64,000 bases of DNA from Asticcacaulis sp. YBE204 (GTDB lineage Bacteria; Pseudomonadota; Alphaproteobacteria; Caulobacterales; Caulobacteraceae), in contig NZ_AWGF01000002.1 of the NCBI RefSeq assembly GCF_000495855.1, forward strand, positions 310,001-374,000. The letters run 5' to 3'. Positions 52,206 through 60,532 of this stretch are shown one piece after another. How positions within the stretch are numbered: the stretch's first letter is position 1; every line of letters begins with the position of its first letter. The position numbers were made by a program, and so were the translations under genes. The notes under the pieces are model-generated. The model ran no database searches, was not told the DNA's origin, and worked only from the letters and a program-made list of their open reading frames with translations.

Positions 52206-53348
52206 TTACTTCGATACGTCGATCTTGGCCTTCATCGACAGGCCGACGCGCAGCGGATGCGCCTGAAGCTCTTTCGGATCGAGCTGGATACGCACCGGCA
52301 AACGCTGAACGACCTTGATCCAGTTACCCGACGCGTTCTGGGCCGGGATCAGCGAGAAGGCCGAACCCGTGCCGCCGGAAACGCCGACGACCTTGCCCTT
52401 GAACTTGACGCCTTCGCCGTAGAGGTCAGACGTCAGCTCGACCTCCTGACCAGCGACGACCTTTTTGAGCTGCACTTCCTTGAAGTTGGCGTCGACATAG
52501 GCGTTGGCGACCGGAACCACCGCCATCAGCGGCGTGCCGACCTGAACCTGCTGACCGATCTGAACGGCCTTCTTGGTGACGACCCCGGCCATCGGCGCGC
52601 GGACGATGGTGCGGTCGAGCGCCAGCTTGGCCCCGGCCAGCTTGGCGCGGGCGGCCATGACTTCGGGGTTTTCACCCGGCTGCACCCCGGCGAACAGGGT
52701 AGCGTTCGACTGGCGATTGCCTTCCGAGGTCAGCAACGCGGCCTGAGCCTGAGCGCGGGCGGCGCGGGCGGCGCTGACATTGGCCACGGCGGCGGCATAA
52801 CCGCTTTCGGTGGCGGTCAGCTCTTCCTGCGACACCGCGCCCGTCGAGGCGAGGTTCTTGCGGCGGTCGTATTCGAACTTGGCGCGGGCGGCTTCGGCTT
52901 CGGCGGCCTTGATCCCGGCGTCGGCCTTGGCGATATCGGCGGCGCGCGCGCCCATCGCTCCGGCCAGCGCCTTGTCGTTGCTGTAATAGCCCATGACGCG
53001 GCGTTCGGCCGAGGCCAGAGCGGCTTCGGCAGCAGCGTAGTTGATCTTCGCGTCGGCGTCGTCGATGACCATCAGCACGTCGCCGGCCTTAACGACCTGG
53101 GTTTCCTGCGCCATGATGCGCAGGACCGGGCCGGAGACCAGCGCGTTGACCTGCGCGGTTTCGGCCCCGACATAGGCGTTGTCGGTGGAAACATAGTGCG
53201 AGGCGACGAGGACATAGTAAGCGCCGTAAGCGACGGCACCGATGGCGACGACGGCAGCAAGCCCGGTCATCAGGGTGCGGCGGTTGTTATTGGCGGTGCG
53301 TGCGGGGGCGACCGGAGCGGTGGGAGTTTCGGGTGCGTTGTCGGACAT
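52206..53348 (-). CDS. emrA: EmrA-type membrane fusion protein
   Basis: A 380-residue HlyD-family periplasmic adaptor. A single membrane anchor (about 25-47) is followed by the biotinyl-lipoyl-like part 'VSTDNAYVGAETAQVNALVSGPVLRIMAQETQVVKAGDVLMVIDD', a long Ala-rich helical hairpin (about 105-215), and the barrel segment 'LDRTIVRAPMAGVVTKKAVQIGQQVQVGTPLMAVVP'. It links EmrB to the outer-membrane channel encoded just upstream. The gene lies 47 bp after the NodT-like gene on the same strand. Confidence 0.95.
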   Translation of the reverse strand: MSDNAPETPTAPVAPARTANNNRRTLMTGLAAVVAIGAVAYGAYYVLVASHYVSTDNAYVGAETAQVNALVSGPVLRIMAQETQVVKAGDVLMVIDDADAKINYAAAEAALASAERRVMGYYSNDKALAGAMGARAADIAKADAGIKAAEAEAARAKFEYDRRKNLASTGAVSQEELTATESGYAAAVANVSAARAARAQAQAALLTSEGNRQSNATLFAGVQPGENPEVMAARAKLAGAKLALDRTIVRAPMAGVVTKKAVQIGQQVQVGTPLMAVVPVANAYVDANFKEVQLKKVVAGQEVELTSDLYGEGVKFKGKVVGVSGGTGSAFSLIPAQNASGNWIKVVQRLPVRIQLDPKELQAHPLRVGLSMKAKIDVSK

Positions 53349-53395
53349 GGGACTGACTTTTTTCAGAAAAACAGGATGAGGTGCGAGGTTTTAAA

Positions 53396-54751
53396 TTAGT
53401 AGGGACCGCCGAGCGCCTTGACCATGGCGACTTCGAGCGTCAGGGCGCGGCTTTGCAGGGCGTTGTTGGTGCTGCGTTGGGTGAGCAGGTTCTGTTCGGC
53501 CAGCACCAGCGTGGCGTAGTCGCTCAGACCGCCTTCGTAGCGCAGACGCGCCAGACGATAGGCTTCCTCGCTCGACGCCAGCGCTGCATTGGAATGTTGC
53601 AGACGTTCGCTCAGGGCGCGCTGGCTGGCGCCGGTGTCGGCGACCTCCTGCATGGCGGTGACGACCGTCTGGTTATAGCTGGCCAGCGCCACCGACTGAT
53701 CGGCTTCGGCGCCGCGCAGATTGGCCTTCAGCTTGCCGCCTTCAAACAAAGGCAGGCTGAGGACCGGACCGGCATTGATCGCATCCATGCCCGACCCGCT
53801 CAGGTCGTTGAGGAAGACCTTGCCGGCGAAGGCCATCAGGTTGATGTTCGGGTAAAAGGACGCCTTGGCGCGCTGCGTCGACGACGAGGCCGATTCGACG
53901 CGCAACCGGGCGGCGGCGACGTCGGGACGGCGGCTGATCAGCTCCAGATCGAGGCGTTCGGGGGCCTTGAAATTGCGGGCGTCGGGCAGGTTCGGGCGCT
54001 CCAGTTGTTCACCGAAGGCCGGGGCCTGACCGGCAAGCGCCGCGATCAGGTGGCGCTGGATCAGGATGCGCTCCTCGATCGCCGCCAGTTCGCCGCGGGC
54101 GTTCGACACGGCGGCGCGGGCCAGTTCGAGCTCGGCCTTCGAGGTCAGGCCGCTGGTGGCCTTCTGCGAGACCAGCGATTCCGAATCCTGCCGCAGCACC
54201 AGGGCGCGTTTGGCGAGGTCGTAGTCCTTATAGAGGTGCGCCAGCTCGAAATAGGCGTTGACCGTCGCCGTGGTCAGGACCAGCACCGCCTGATGGGCGT
54301 CGGCGCGGGTAGCGTCGGCGGCGGAGGTCGCGGCCTTCACCCCGGCGCGGTTCTTGCCCCAGAAGTCGAGCTCCCAGCCGAAATTGATGCCACCCAGCGT
54401 TATCGAATCGATTGCAGGATTATTACCGCCCATTTGCAGCGTCGCGCCCAAAGCCGTCGCCGTCGGATAGAGCGAGGCGCGCTGGCTGTCTTCGAGCGCC
54501 CGCGCCTTGAGCAGACGCGCGGCGGCGGCCGACAGGTTCGGCGCGTCCTTGATGGCGGTGTCGAGCAAGGCGTTCAACTGCGGATCGTTATATTGCGTCC
54601 ACCAGCGGTTATGCACCATGTCGGACGGTATCTGTACGGCCTGAGGCACGGCGGCATTGGTCTGGTCCTTCGGCAGGGCCGCACAGGCGGTCATACTCAG
54701 GGCGCTGACGCCAAGCAATAGAAGGGAAATGGGGCGCTTATTTACGAACAT
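53396..54751 (-). CDS. NodT-family outer-membrane efflux lipoprotein
   Basis: A 451-residue TolC-like channel protein of the NodT subgroup. The lipobox (SMTAC, Cys22) is followed by 'WWTQYNDPQLNALLDTAIKDAPNLSAAAARLLKARAL', and the second half repeats the helical pattern ('LELISRRPDVAAARLRVESAS' is a family signature). It provides the outer-membrane exit of the Emr pump. I start at the ATG at 54749-54751 with AAGG upstream. It is the first gene of the operon, controlled by the TetR-type operators at 54773 and 54836. Confidence 0.93.
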   Translation of the reverse strand: MFVNKRPISLLLLGVSALSMTACAALPKDQTNAAVPQAVQIPSDMVHNRWWTQYNDPQLNALLDTAIKDAPNLSAAAARLLKARALEDSQRASLYPTATALGATLQMGGNNPAIDSITLGGINFGWELDFWGKNRAGVKAATSAADATRADAHQAVLVLTTATVNAYFELAHLYKDYDLAKRALVLRQDSESLVSQKATSGLTSKAELELARAAVSNARGELAAIEERILIQRHLIAALAGQAPAFGEQLERPNLPDARNFKAPERLDLELISRRPDVAAARLRVESASSSTQRAKASFYPNINLMAFAGKVFLNDLSGSGMDAINAGPVLSLPLFEGGKLKANLRGAEADQSVALASYNQTVVTAMQEVADTGASQRALSERLQHSNAALASSEEAYRLARLRYEGGLSDYATLVLAEQNLLTQRSTNNALQSRALTLEVAMVKALGGPY

Positions 54752-54772
54752 CGCGGGACCTTGGAAACGCAA

Positions 54773-54787
54773 ACCGTACGGTACGGT
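54773..54787. promoter_or_regulatory. operator 1 of the efflux operon (15-bp palindrome)
   Basis: ACCGTACGGTACGGT is a perfect 7-1-7 palindrome. It lies about 16 bp downstream of the -10 box, so bound repressor would block the start of transcription. An identical copy is at 54836-54850. Confidence 0.8.
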
Positions 54788-54802
54788 CATTTATCACTTG
54801 TG

Positions 54803-54831
54803 CCTATAGGCCTGTGACGCTATATTGTCAA
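54803..54831 (-). promoter_or_regulatory. sigma70-type promoter of the efflux operon
   Basis: On the reverse strand TTGACA (54826-54831) and TATAGG (54803-54808) are separated by exactly 17 bp. The two identical palindromes flank this promoter on each side. This is one of the clearest promoters in the window. Confidence 0.7.
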
Positions 54832-54835
54832 CAGA

Positions 54836-54850
54836 ACCGTACGGTACGGT
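54836..54850. promoter_or_regulatory. operator 2 of the efflux operon (15-bp palindrome)
   Basis: A second exact copy of ACCGTACGGTACGGT lies immediately upstream of the -35 box, 63 bp centre-to-centre from operator 1 (six helical turns). Two in-phase copies suggest cooperative or looped repression by the divergent TetR-type protein, and possible control of its own gene. Confidence 0.8.
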
Positions 54851-54966
54851 CAGAAAAAATTTCCGCAGTGCGAAAATCTGAACCTTCCGTCCACAATATA
54901 AGCGCGCACCCCAAAGAAAGTGTGAAATTTTTTAGGGGCACGACGCCAGCATGAGGCTAATCAAGT

Positions 54967-55596
54967 ATGAGTACGCAGGAGCTTAAATCCCGCGGAGACA
55001 AGGACGCCCGTCGCGAAGCCATTCTCGATGTGGCCAGCGATATCTTCCTCGAAGGCGGCTTCGATGCCGCCTCGATGTCGGCCATCGCCGCGCGCGTCGG
55101 GGGCTCGAAAGGGACGCTTTATAACTACTTCAAGAGCAAGGAAGAGCTGTTCGAGGCCTTCGTGCAGCGGCACTGCGCCCTGCACGCCAATCTGATCGAC
55201 ATCCTGATCGAAGCGGAACAGGGCAGCTATCGCGAAACTCTGACGCACTGGGGGCAGCGATATCTCAAGGTCGTGACCTCGGATGAGACCCAGCGCAATT
55301 TCCGCGTTATCATGGCGGTCGCCGAACGCTGGCCTGAAAGCGGGCGCAGCTTTTACGAAAATGGTCCTTTGCGCGGCATCAAAAACGTCGCCGCCTTCCT
55401 GCAAAAGGGCGTCGAGGCGGGTGAATACCGCATCGACGACACCATGCGCGCCGCCAGCCAGTTCATCGCCCTGTGTCAGAACCGCTATCAGAAGGCACGC
55501 TTCCTGAACTATCTGCCCGAACCGACCGACGACGAGATCGAGCGCGAAGTCGAGGCAGCGTTGCGGACCTTCTACGCGGCGTTCGGCGCAAAGTGA
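54967..55596 (+). CDS. TetR-family repressor of the efflux operon
   Basis: A 209-residue regulator. The N-terminal TetR helix-turn-helix is 'REAILDVASDIFLEGGFDAASMSAIAARVGGSKGTLYNYFKSKEELFEAFVQ'. The C-terminal ligand and dimerisation domain resembles the AcrR/TetR_C_7 type ('FRVIMAVAERWPESGRSFYENGP'). It is divergent from the NodT-EmrA-EmrB operon, with two identical palindromes between, so it is very likely the local repressor released by toxic ligands. The ribosome site (GAGG) is moderate. Confidence 0.93.
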   Translation: MSTQELKSRGDKDARREAILDVASDIFLEGGFDAASMSAIAARVGGSKGTLYNYFKSKEELFEAFVQRHCALHANLIDILIEAEQGSYRETLTHWGQRYLKVVTSDETQRNFRVIMAVAERWPESGRSFYENGPLRGIKNVAAFLQKGVEAGEYRIDDTMRAASQFIALCQNRYQKARFLNYLPEPTDDEIEREVEAALRTFYAAFGAK

Positions 55597-55778
55597 CCTT
55601 ACGTCATTCTTACAAATGGGACGTGGAAGCGGCGCAAAATAATTACGCCTGATAGAGTAGAAGTGAGCTGCCGAACTCTTCGGCAGCACCCCTTTCTTTG
55701 CCCCCCTTCCCTGCCTCGACCGCGTTCGCCGCGTGCCTTTTCGCGCGCCGGTCAGGGCTCTATTCAAGGAATTATCTC

Positions 55779-56270
55779 ATGGCCGACACCCTGAACCCCT
55801 CCGACGCCATCGCCAAAACCGAAGACACGATGAATACCCTTGGGAACACCGCCGCCGACGCTGCCAAATCCACGACTGAAAAAGGCATGGCCTATGGCCG
55901 CGACGCCATGAACACGGTGCGCGAAAACACCGAGCGCATGAGCCAGCGCAGCAAGGAAATCGGCGAGCGCACGATGAGCGCCTATGCCCAGGCTGGCAAG
56001 CAGACCTCGGACATGCTGGGCGAAGTCAACAAGGCCATGACGGACGCCTATGGCCGCTCGCTGGCCAATTACGAGGACCTGTCGAAACAGGCGATGAGCG
56101 TCCGCACGATGGAAGACGTTCTGGCCCTGCAAAACGCTGCCGTCGAAAAGATGCAGGACAATATGGCCGCCATGACCGGCGTCTATAGCCTGTTCGTGTC
56201 GCGCCTGACCGCCGTCATGCAGCCCGTCGCCAAACAGGCCGCCGACGAGACGCGCACCTTCGCGGCGTAA
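55779..56270 (+). CDS. phasin-family protein
   Basis: A 163-residue, highly helical, Ala/Met/Glu-rich protein. The phasin core is 'GRDAMNTVRENTERMSQRSKEIGERTMSAYAQAGKQTSDM' to 'ANYEDLSKQAMSVRTMEDVLALQNAAVEKMQDNMAAM'. Phasins coat polyhydroxyalkanoate granules and control their number and size, so PHA storage is likely in this organism. I start at the ATG at 55779, which has AAGGA 8 nt before it; the in-frame ATG at 55698 would give a non-phasin leader. No PHA synthase is in this window. Confidence 0.9.
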   Translation: MADTLNPSDAIAKTEDTMNTLGNTAADAAKSTTEKGMAYGRDAMNTVRENTERMSQRSKEIGERTMSAYAQAGKQTSDMLGEVNKAMTDAYGRSLANYEDLSKQAMSVRTMEDVLALQNAAVEKMQDNMAAMTGVYSLFVSRLTAVMQPVAKQAADETRTFAA

Positions 56271-56293
56271 GACTCTCTGTTTGTGTTATACTG

Positions 56294-56321
56294 ACAGGCG
56301 GCCTTTGCGGGCCGTCTGTTT
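56294..56321 (+). terminator. terminator after the phasin gene
   Basis: ACAGGCGGCC (56294-56303) pairs with GGCCGTCTGT (56310-56319) with one wobble pair and runs into TTTCC. It lies shortly before the MOSC gene start. Confidence 0.55.
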
Positions 56322-56336
56322 CCGTTTGAGGCCCCC

Positions 56337-56831
56337 ATGCCGATTAATCCGAACTCGCCCCTCGCCGCCCTGATGAACGCGTCCATGCGTCCCGGCACGA
56401 TCGAGTGGATCGGCCTGCGTCCCGTGCGGCGCGGCGAGATCGACAGCGTGGCCGAAGCCGTGCTGGATAGTAAAGCTGGCCTGATCGGCGACCATTACAA
56501 AAGCGCGACACGTGGGACGCGGCACCTGACCCTGATCGGCCACGAAGACCTGCACGCTATCGGCAGCTATCTGGGCACGGTGGTGCTGCCGGAACAATTA
56601 CGGCGCAATGTCCTGACGTCAGGGATCAACTTGCTGGCGCTAAAGGACAAACGCTTTCGTCTGGGCGAAGCGGTGCTGGAAATGACCGGCGAATGCCACC
56701 CCTGTTCGCGCATGGAAGAGATACTGGGTATCGGCGGCTACAATGCGGTGCGCGGCCACGGCGGCATCACCGCACAAGTGCTGGAAGGCGGTACGATTCG
56801 GTTGGGAGATGCGTTGACTGTGGTGACTTGA
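56337..56831 (+). CDS. MOSC-domain protein
   Basis: A 164-residue stand-alone MOSC domain. It contains 'GTIEWIGLRPVRRGEIDSV' at the start, 'GLIGDHYKSATRGTRHLTLIGHEDL' and the conserved Cys in 'LEMTGECHPCSRMEEILG'. MOSC proteins bind or transfer sulfur for molybdenum cofactor-linked reactions, or act like YiiM and YcbX in detoxifying N-hydroxylated compounds. The HPCSRME segment is typical of the YiiM-like branch. Partner enzyme is not in the window. Confidence 0.9.
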   Translation: MPINPNSPLAALMNASMRPGTIEWIGLRPVRRGEIDSVAEAVLDSKAGLIGDHYKSATRGTRHLTLIGHEDLHAIGSYLGTVVLPEQLRRNVLTSGINLLALKDKRFRLGEAVLEMTGECHPCSRMEEILGIGGYNAVRGHGGITAQVLEGGTIRLGDALTVVT

Positions 56832-56886
56832 CACTTTCCCCATATAGAACAAAATAAGAACTTATGCAATTTTGTGCGTTTTGTTC

Positions 56887-57580
56887 ATGACCCAATATGC
56901 CCTCGACTTCGGTGCCACGACCGAACTGGATAGGTTGCGTGACGCCCTGCTATTTCTGTTCGGCCCATATACGCAGGCGCCTGAACGCACACCTATGGAG
57001 CAACTGGTCAGGTCAATGATCAGTGGCCGGACGCGTGACGAGGTATCGCTGCCGGCCTATGATCGATTGCGCGTCGCCTATCTGGACTGGAATATTCTAG
57101 CCGACGCCCCAATACGAGACGTCTTGGCCGTTATTGGCGATGTTACCTTTCCGGAAGACAAGATTGCCTTTTCTGCAAGCGACGCTCCATCGCATTCGCG
57201 TCAAGCACCCGGATTTCGATCTCGACTTTCTGGCCGACTATCCGCCTCTGACAGCCGAGGCCTGGTTGCAAAACCTTATGGGTGTCGGACCGAAGGTGGC
57301 GGCTTCGGCGCTGAACGCCAGTACTTTGCGTATGCGCAGCTTTATCGCGGATACGCACGTTGTTCGTGTGCTGAAACGACTGGGGCATATCGCACCCAAA
57401 GCTACCTCGCGGCAGGCGCACGATTTCGTCATGGATGCCGCGCCGCATTATTCCGCGGTGGACCTGACGGAATTACATGTATTAATCAAGACGTTGGGTC
57501 AGCAAATATGTCGTCACAGCCACCCGGCCTGCCGAAATTGTCCGGTTCGCGGCGGTTGCCAATCAAACGGCCGCTGGTGA
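56887..57580 (+). pseudogene. frameshifted endonuclease III-like DNA glycosylase
   Basis: Two overlapping frames together make one HhH-GPD protein. Frame 1 from ATG 56887 encodes 'MTQYALDFGATTELDRLRDAL' through 'LAVIGDVTFPEDK'. The match then moves to another frame near 57160-57165 and continues 'LPFLQATLHRIRVKHPDFDLDFL', the helix-hairpin-helix 'LMGVGPKVAASALNAS' with the Lys, the catalytic Asp in 'FIADTHVVRV', and the C-x6-C-x2-C-x5-C iron-sulfur motif. Removing one base near 57163 restores one open frame. It could be a recent mutation or a sequencing error. Both halves look otherwise intact. Its stop lies inside the tRNA-Arg gene on the opposite strand. Confidence 0.85.
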
Positions 57581-57651
57581 CCCCTGAGGGACTCGAACCC
57601 CCGACCTCTGCTTTAGGAAAGCCTTGCTCTATCCGGCTGAGCTAAGGGGCC
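57575..57651 (-). tRNA. tRNA-Arg (anticodon CCT)
   Basis: A 77-nt cloverleaf with encoded CCA. The acceptor stem is GGCCCCT/AGGGGTC with one G-U pair, the D stem is GCTC/GAGC, and the T stem is GGGGG/CCCTC with loop TTCGAGT. The anticodon loop TTCCTAA gives CCT, reading rare AGG codons. The anticodon stem AGGCT/AGCAG has two adjacent purine mismatches (27-43 and 28-42), which is unusual. The CCA end overlaps the last codons of the convergent glycosylase gene. Confidence 0.93.
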
Positions 57652-57993
57652 ACTTAAGTCGGTCCTAGCACAGGCGGCGCGGGCTTGAGAAGTCTTTGAA
57701 CGTTCGGCGCGTAAATTTCCGGGGACATCTGCGCGCCGGATTCCCGACTCGACTCCCCGTGCGACTCATCGCATAAAGTCTGCACAGCTATATGGTTAAG
57801 GCCGTAGCGACATACCATATATGGTATAGAACGAATCAGGCATCTGACGATGTCACTGATTCGGTCATGATTCGTTTCCCTGCTGTTCAGGGTGAACACG
57901 GCCTTGCGTTAACCCTCATAAATCCTCACCTAACGGCCTCATTTCCACCTTCCCAAAGCCGCTATGCGTGGGTTTTTTTCTGATCGCCTATTT
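57652..57993. other. intergenic region with palindrome and stem-loop, no clear gene
   Basis: The space between tRNA-Arg and the helicase has no convincing reading frame. It holds ATACCATATATGGTAT (57812-57827), a perfect 16-bp palindrome, and the stem CGAATCAG/CTGATTCG (57832-57839 with 57856-57863) with an inner CATC/GATG. A T7 run occurs at about 57972-57979. A small RNA or regulatory site is possible. Confidence 0.45.
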
Positions 57994-58026
57994 GAATCCG
58001 AAAACCGTTGCGCACTTTTCGGAATA
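57994..58026. repeat. second copy of the CCGAAAA palindromic repeat
   Basis: AATCCGAAAACCG...GCGCACTTTTCGGAAT shares arms CCGAAAA/TTTTCGG and the spacing of the repeat inside the rut operon (36446-36489). It lies directly upstream of the helicase start. Confidence 0.7.
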
Positions 58027-58043
58027 GGCTCTAAAACAGTGCC

Positions 58044-60479
58044 GTGCCCGATCTCTCGCATCCCCCTTCCGATCTGTTCGCCCGCGAAGAACGCGACCAC
58101 CGCCTCGTTGCGGTGCTGGGGCCTACCAATACCGGCAAGACCCACTACGCGCTTGAACGGATGATGGCACACGGCACGGGCATGATCGGCCTGCCACTGC
58201 GCTTGCTGGCGCGCGAAATCTACGACCGGGTGGTCAAGGAAAAGGGCGTCAATGCCGTCGCTCTGATCACCGGCGAAGAAAAGATCATTCCGCGCCTGCC
58301 CGCCTATTTCATCTGTACGGTCGAAGCCATGCCGCTGGAGCGCCGCGTCGACTTTCTCGCCGTCGACGAGATCCAGCTCTGCGCCGATACCGAGCGCGGC
58401 CATGTGTTCACAGACCGGCTTTTGCACGCGCGTGGCTATCAGGAAACCCTGTTCATGGGGGCGCGGACCTTCGCGCCGCTGTTCAAGTCCCTGTTTCCGC
58501 ACGCCGAAATCCTGTTCCGCGAACGCCTGTCGCAGCTTAAATATGCCGGGCCCAAGAAGCTGACGCGCCTGCCGCCGCGCACGGCCATCGTCGCCTTTTC
58601 GACCGAGCAGGTCTATGCCATCGCCGAACTGATCCGCCGTCAGCGCGGCGGCGCGGCGGTGGTTATGGGCTCGCTCAGCCCCAAGACGCGCAACGCGCAG
58701 GTCGACCTGTTCCAGCGCGGCGAGGTCGATTTCCTCGTCGCGACCGACGCCATCGGCATGGGGTTGAACATGGATATCGACCATGTCGCCTTCGCGGGCC
58801 TTAGCAAGTTCGACGGCAAACGCACCCGCCCCCTCACCGCGCAGGAAGCCGCGCAGATCGCCGGTCGTGCCGGGCGTTTCAAGAAGGAAGGCACGTTTGG
58901 GGCGACTGGCGACGCGCCCGAGATGGACGAAGACCTGGTCGAGGCCATCGAGAACCACCGCTTCCTCAGCCTGACCGCCGCGCAGTGGCGCAACCACAAA
59001 CTCGATTTTACCTCGCTCGATCACCTGCTGAAAAGCCTGACCGCGCCCTCGCCCCTGCCCGCCCTGCATCTGGCCAAGGAGGCGCTCGACGAAAAAGCGC
59101 TGCGCCATCTGGCGCAGGACGAGGACATCGCGCTCAAGGCCCGCAATCCGGTTAGTTTACGCATTTTGTGGGAGGTCTGTCAGTTGCCGGACTTCCGCAA
59201 GGTGTCGCTGGACGAACACCTGAAAATGGTCAGCTTCCTGTTCTGGTCGCGGATGCGGCCGGATGGCTTCGTGCCGGCGGACTGGTTCGACGAACAACTG
59301 AGCCACCTCGACCGGTTGGAAGGCGATATCGACACCCTGTCCGGGCGGCTGTCGGGCGTGCGCACCCTGTCCTATATCGCCAACCGCACCAACTGGCTGA
59401 AAAACGCCGACCACTGGCGCGGGGCGACGCGCGACCTTGAGGCGCGCCTGTCGGACAAGCTGCATGAAGCCCTGATGAAGCGTTTCGTCGATCAGCGGAC
59501 CAGCGCCCTGCTCAAAGCGCTCAATGCCTTCGAGACACCAAAACCCGAAGTCACGGCCACCGGCGAGGTCATCCTCGAAGGCCACACGGTCGGACAGTTA
59601 CGCGGCCTCAATTTTGTCCAGTCATCCGGCGAAACCCTGGTCGAAGACAAGGCCTTGCGTCAGGCCGCCTATCGCGCGGTGACGCCGATCCTCAAGGACC
59701 GTCTGAATGAACTCAGTCAGGCACCCACCAAGACTCTAAGACTGCGCGGGCCCGATATCCTGTGGCACGGCGCCGTGATCGGGCATATCGAACCGTCGGA
59801 CTATTTCAACCCAAAGGTCCGCCTCGATTGTCAGGTCGATCACCCGGCCCTGCAACAACGCGCGGGCAAGCGGCTGGCCGATTTCGTGCAGCAGTTGGCC
59901 TTGCAACAATTGAAGCCCCTGCACCGCGTCTATCAGGCGTCCCGCGACGAAAACCTGCCCGCCGCCGTGCGTGCCGTGGCCTATCAGCTTTATGAGAACG
60001 GCGGCATCGTCCTGCGCAAGGACGACCGGCTGACGCCGGAGGAGCGCAAGGCCCTGCGCGATATGGGGGTGCAGGCCAATCGCTTCGTATGGACCCTGCC
60101 GCGCCTGCCGCATAACGTGATGCAAGCCTTTGGCGGCGCGCGCGACCATCCGCAGCGGGCGCTGAGCCTCAAAGGCTTGGTGGCGGTCGCCGACCATAAG
60201 CCGGTCAAGCTGAAAACGCTGGCGGCCATCGACAAGGCCCTGTCCGAAGGCCAGTTCCACAAGGGCGCGGTCTATCTCAAACCCGACGCCTTGAAAGACA
60301 TCGCCAACGACCGGTTGATGCTGGCTCTGGGTTTCGCCAAGGCAGGGACGCACAGCTTCGGCGAGGGTGACGCGCGCACCGGATGGCGCACCAAATCCGC
60401 TGCTACGCCGAAAAAGGCGAGGCCGGAACCGGAATATATCAATCCCTATTCACCGTTCGCCGTGCTGCGCGCAAAGTGA
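58044..60479 (+). CDS. Suv3-like RNA helicase
   Basis: An 811-residue superfamily 2 helicase like mitochondrial SUV3 and its alphaproteobacterial homologues. Walker A is G26-PTNTGK-T33 ('LVAVLGPTNTGKTHYALERM'). The DExH-type box is 'LAVDEIQLCADTERG' (D108-E109). Motif VI-like 'QEAAQIAGRAGRFKKEGTFG' completes the core. The unique C-terminal half (about 330-811) is a helical/SH3-like extension specific to the bacterial group. It probably acts in RNA turnover with exonucleases. The start is GTG at 58044 without a clear ribosome site, since no ATG lies nearby. Confidence 0.92.
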   Translation: MPDLSHPPSDLFAREERDHRLVAVLGPTNTGKTHYALERMMAHGTGMIGLPLRLLAREIYDRVVKEKGVNAVALITGEEKIIPRLPAYFICTVEAMPLERRVDFLAVDEIQLCADTERGHVFTDRLLHARGYQETLFMGARTFAPLFKSLFPHAEILFRERLSQLKYAGPKKLTRLPPRTAIVAFSTEQVYAIAELIRRQRGGAAVVMGSLSPKTRNAQVDLFQRGEVDFLVATDAIGMGLNMDIDHVAFAGLSKFDGKRTRPLTAQEAAQIAGRAGRFKKEGTFGATGDAPEMDEDLVEAIENHRFLSLTAAQWRNHKLDFTSLDHLLKSLTAPSPLPALHLAKEALDEKALRHLAQDEDIALKARNPVSLRILWEVCQLPDFRKVSLDEHLKMVSFLFWSRMRPDGFVPADWFDEQLSHLDRLEGDIDTLSGRLSGVRTLSYIANRTNWLKNADHWRGATRDLEARLSDKLHEALMKRFVDQRTSALLKALNAFETPKPEVTATGEVILEGHTVGQLRGLNFVQSSGETLVEDKALRQAAYRAVTPILKDRLNELSQAPTKTLRLRGPDILWHGAVIGHIEPSDYFNPKVRLDCQVDHPALQQRAGKRLADFVQQLALQQLKPLHRVYQASRDENLPAAVRAVAYQLYENGGIVLRKDDRLTPEERKALRDMGVQANRFVWTLPRLPHNVMQAFGGARDHPQRALSLKGLVAVADHKPVKLKTLAAIDKALSEGQFHKGAVYLKPDALKDIANDRLMLALGFAKAGTHSFGEGDARTGWRTKSAATPKKARPEPEYINPYSPFAVLRAK

Positions 60480-60532
60480 TTTGACAAAGTTTGCCATGAA
60501 TTGTACCCTTCGCTGAAACGAAGGAGCGCGTC

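Noticed and set aside
57654-57983. Two short frames (81 and 63 codons) between tRNA-Arg and the helicase
   Set aside because: No ribosome sites, no recognisable motif, and they overlap the palindrome and stem-loop; not enough to call genes.
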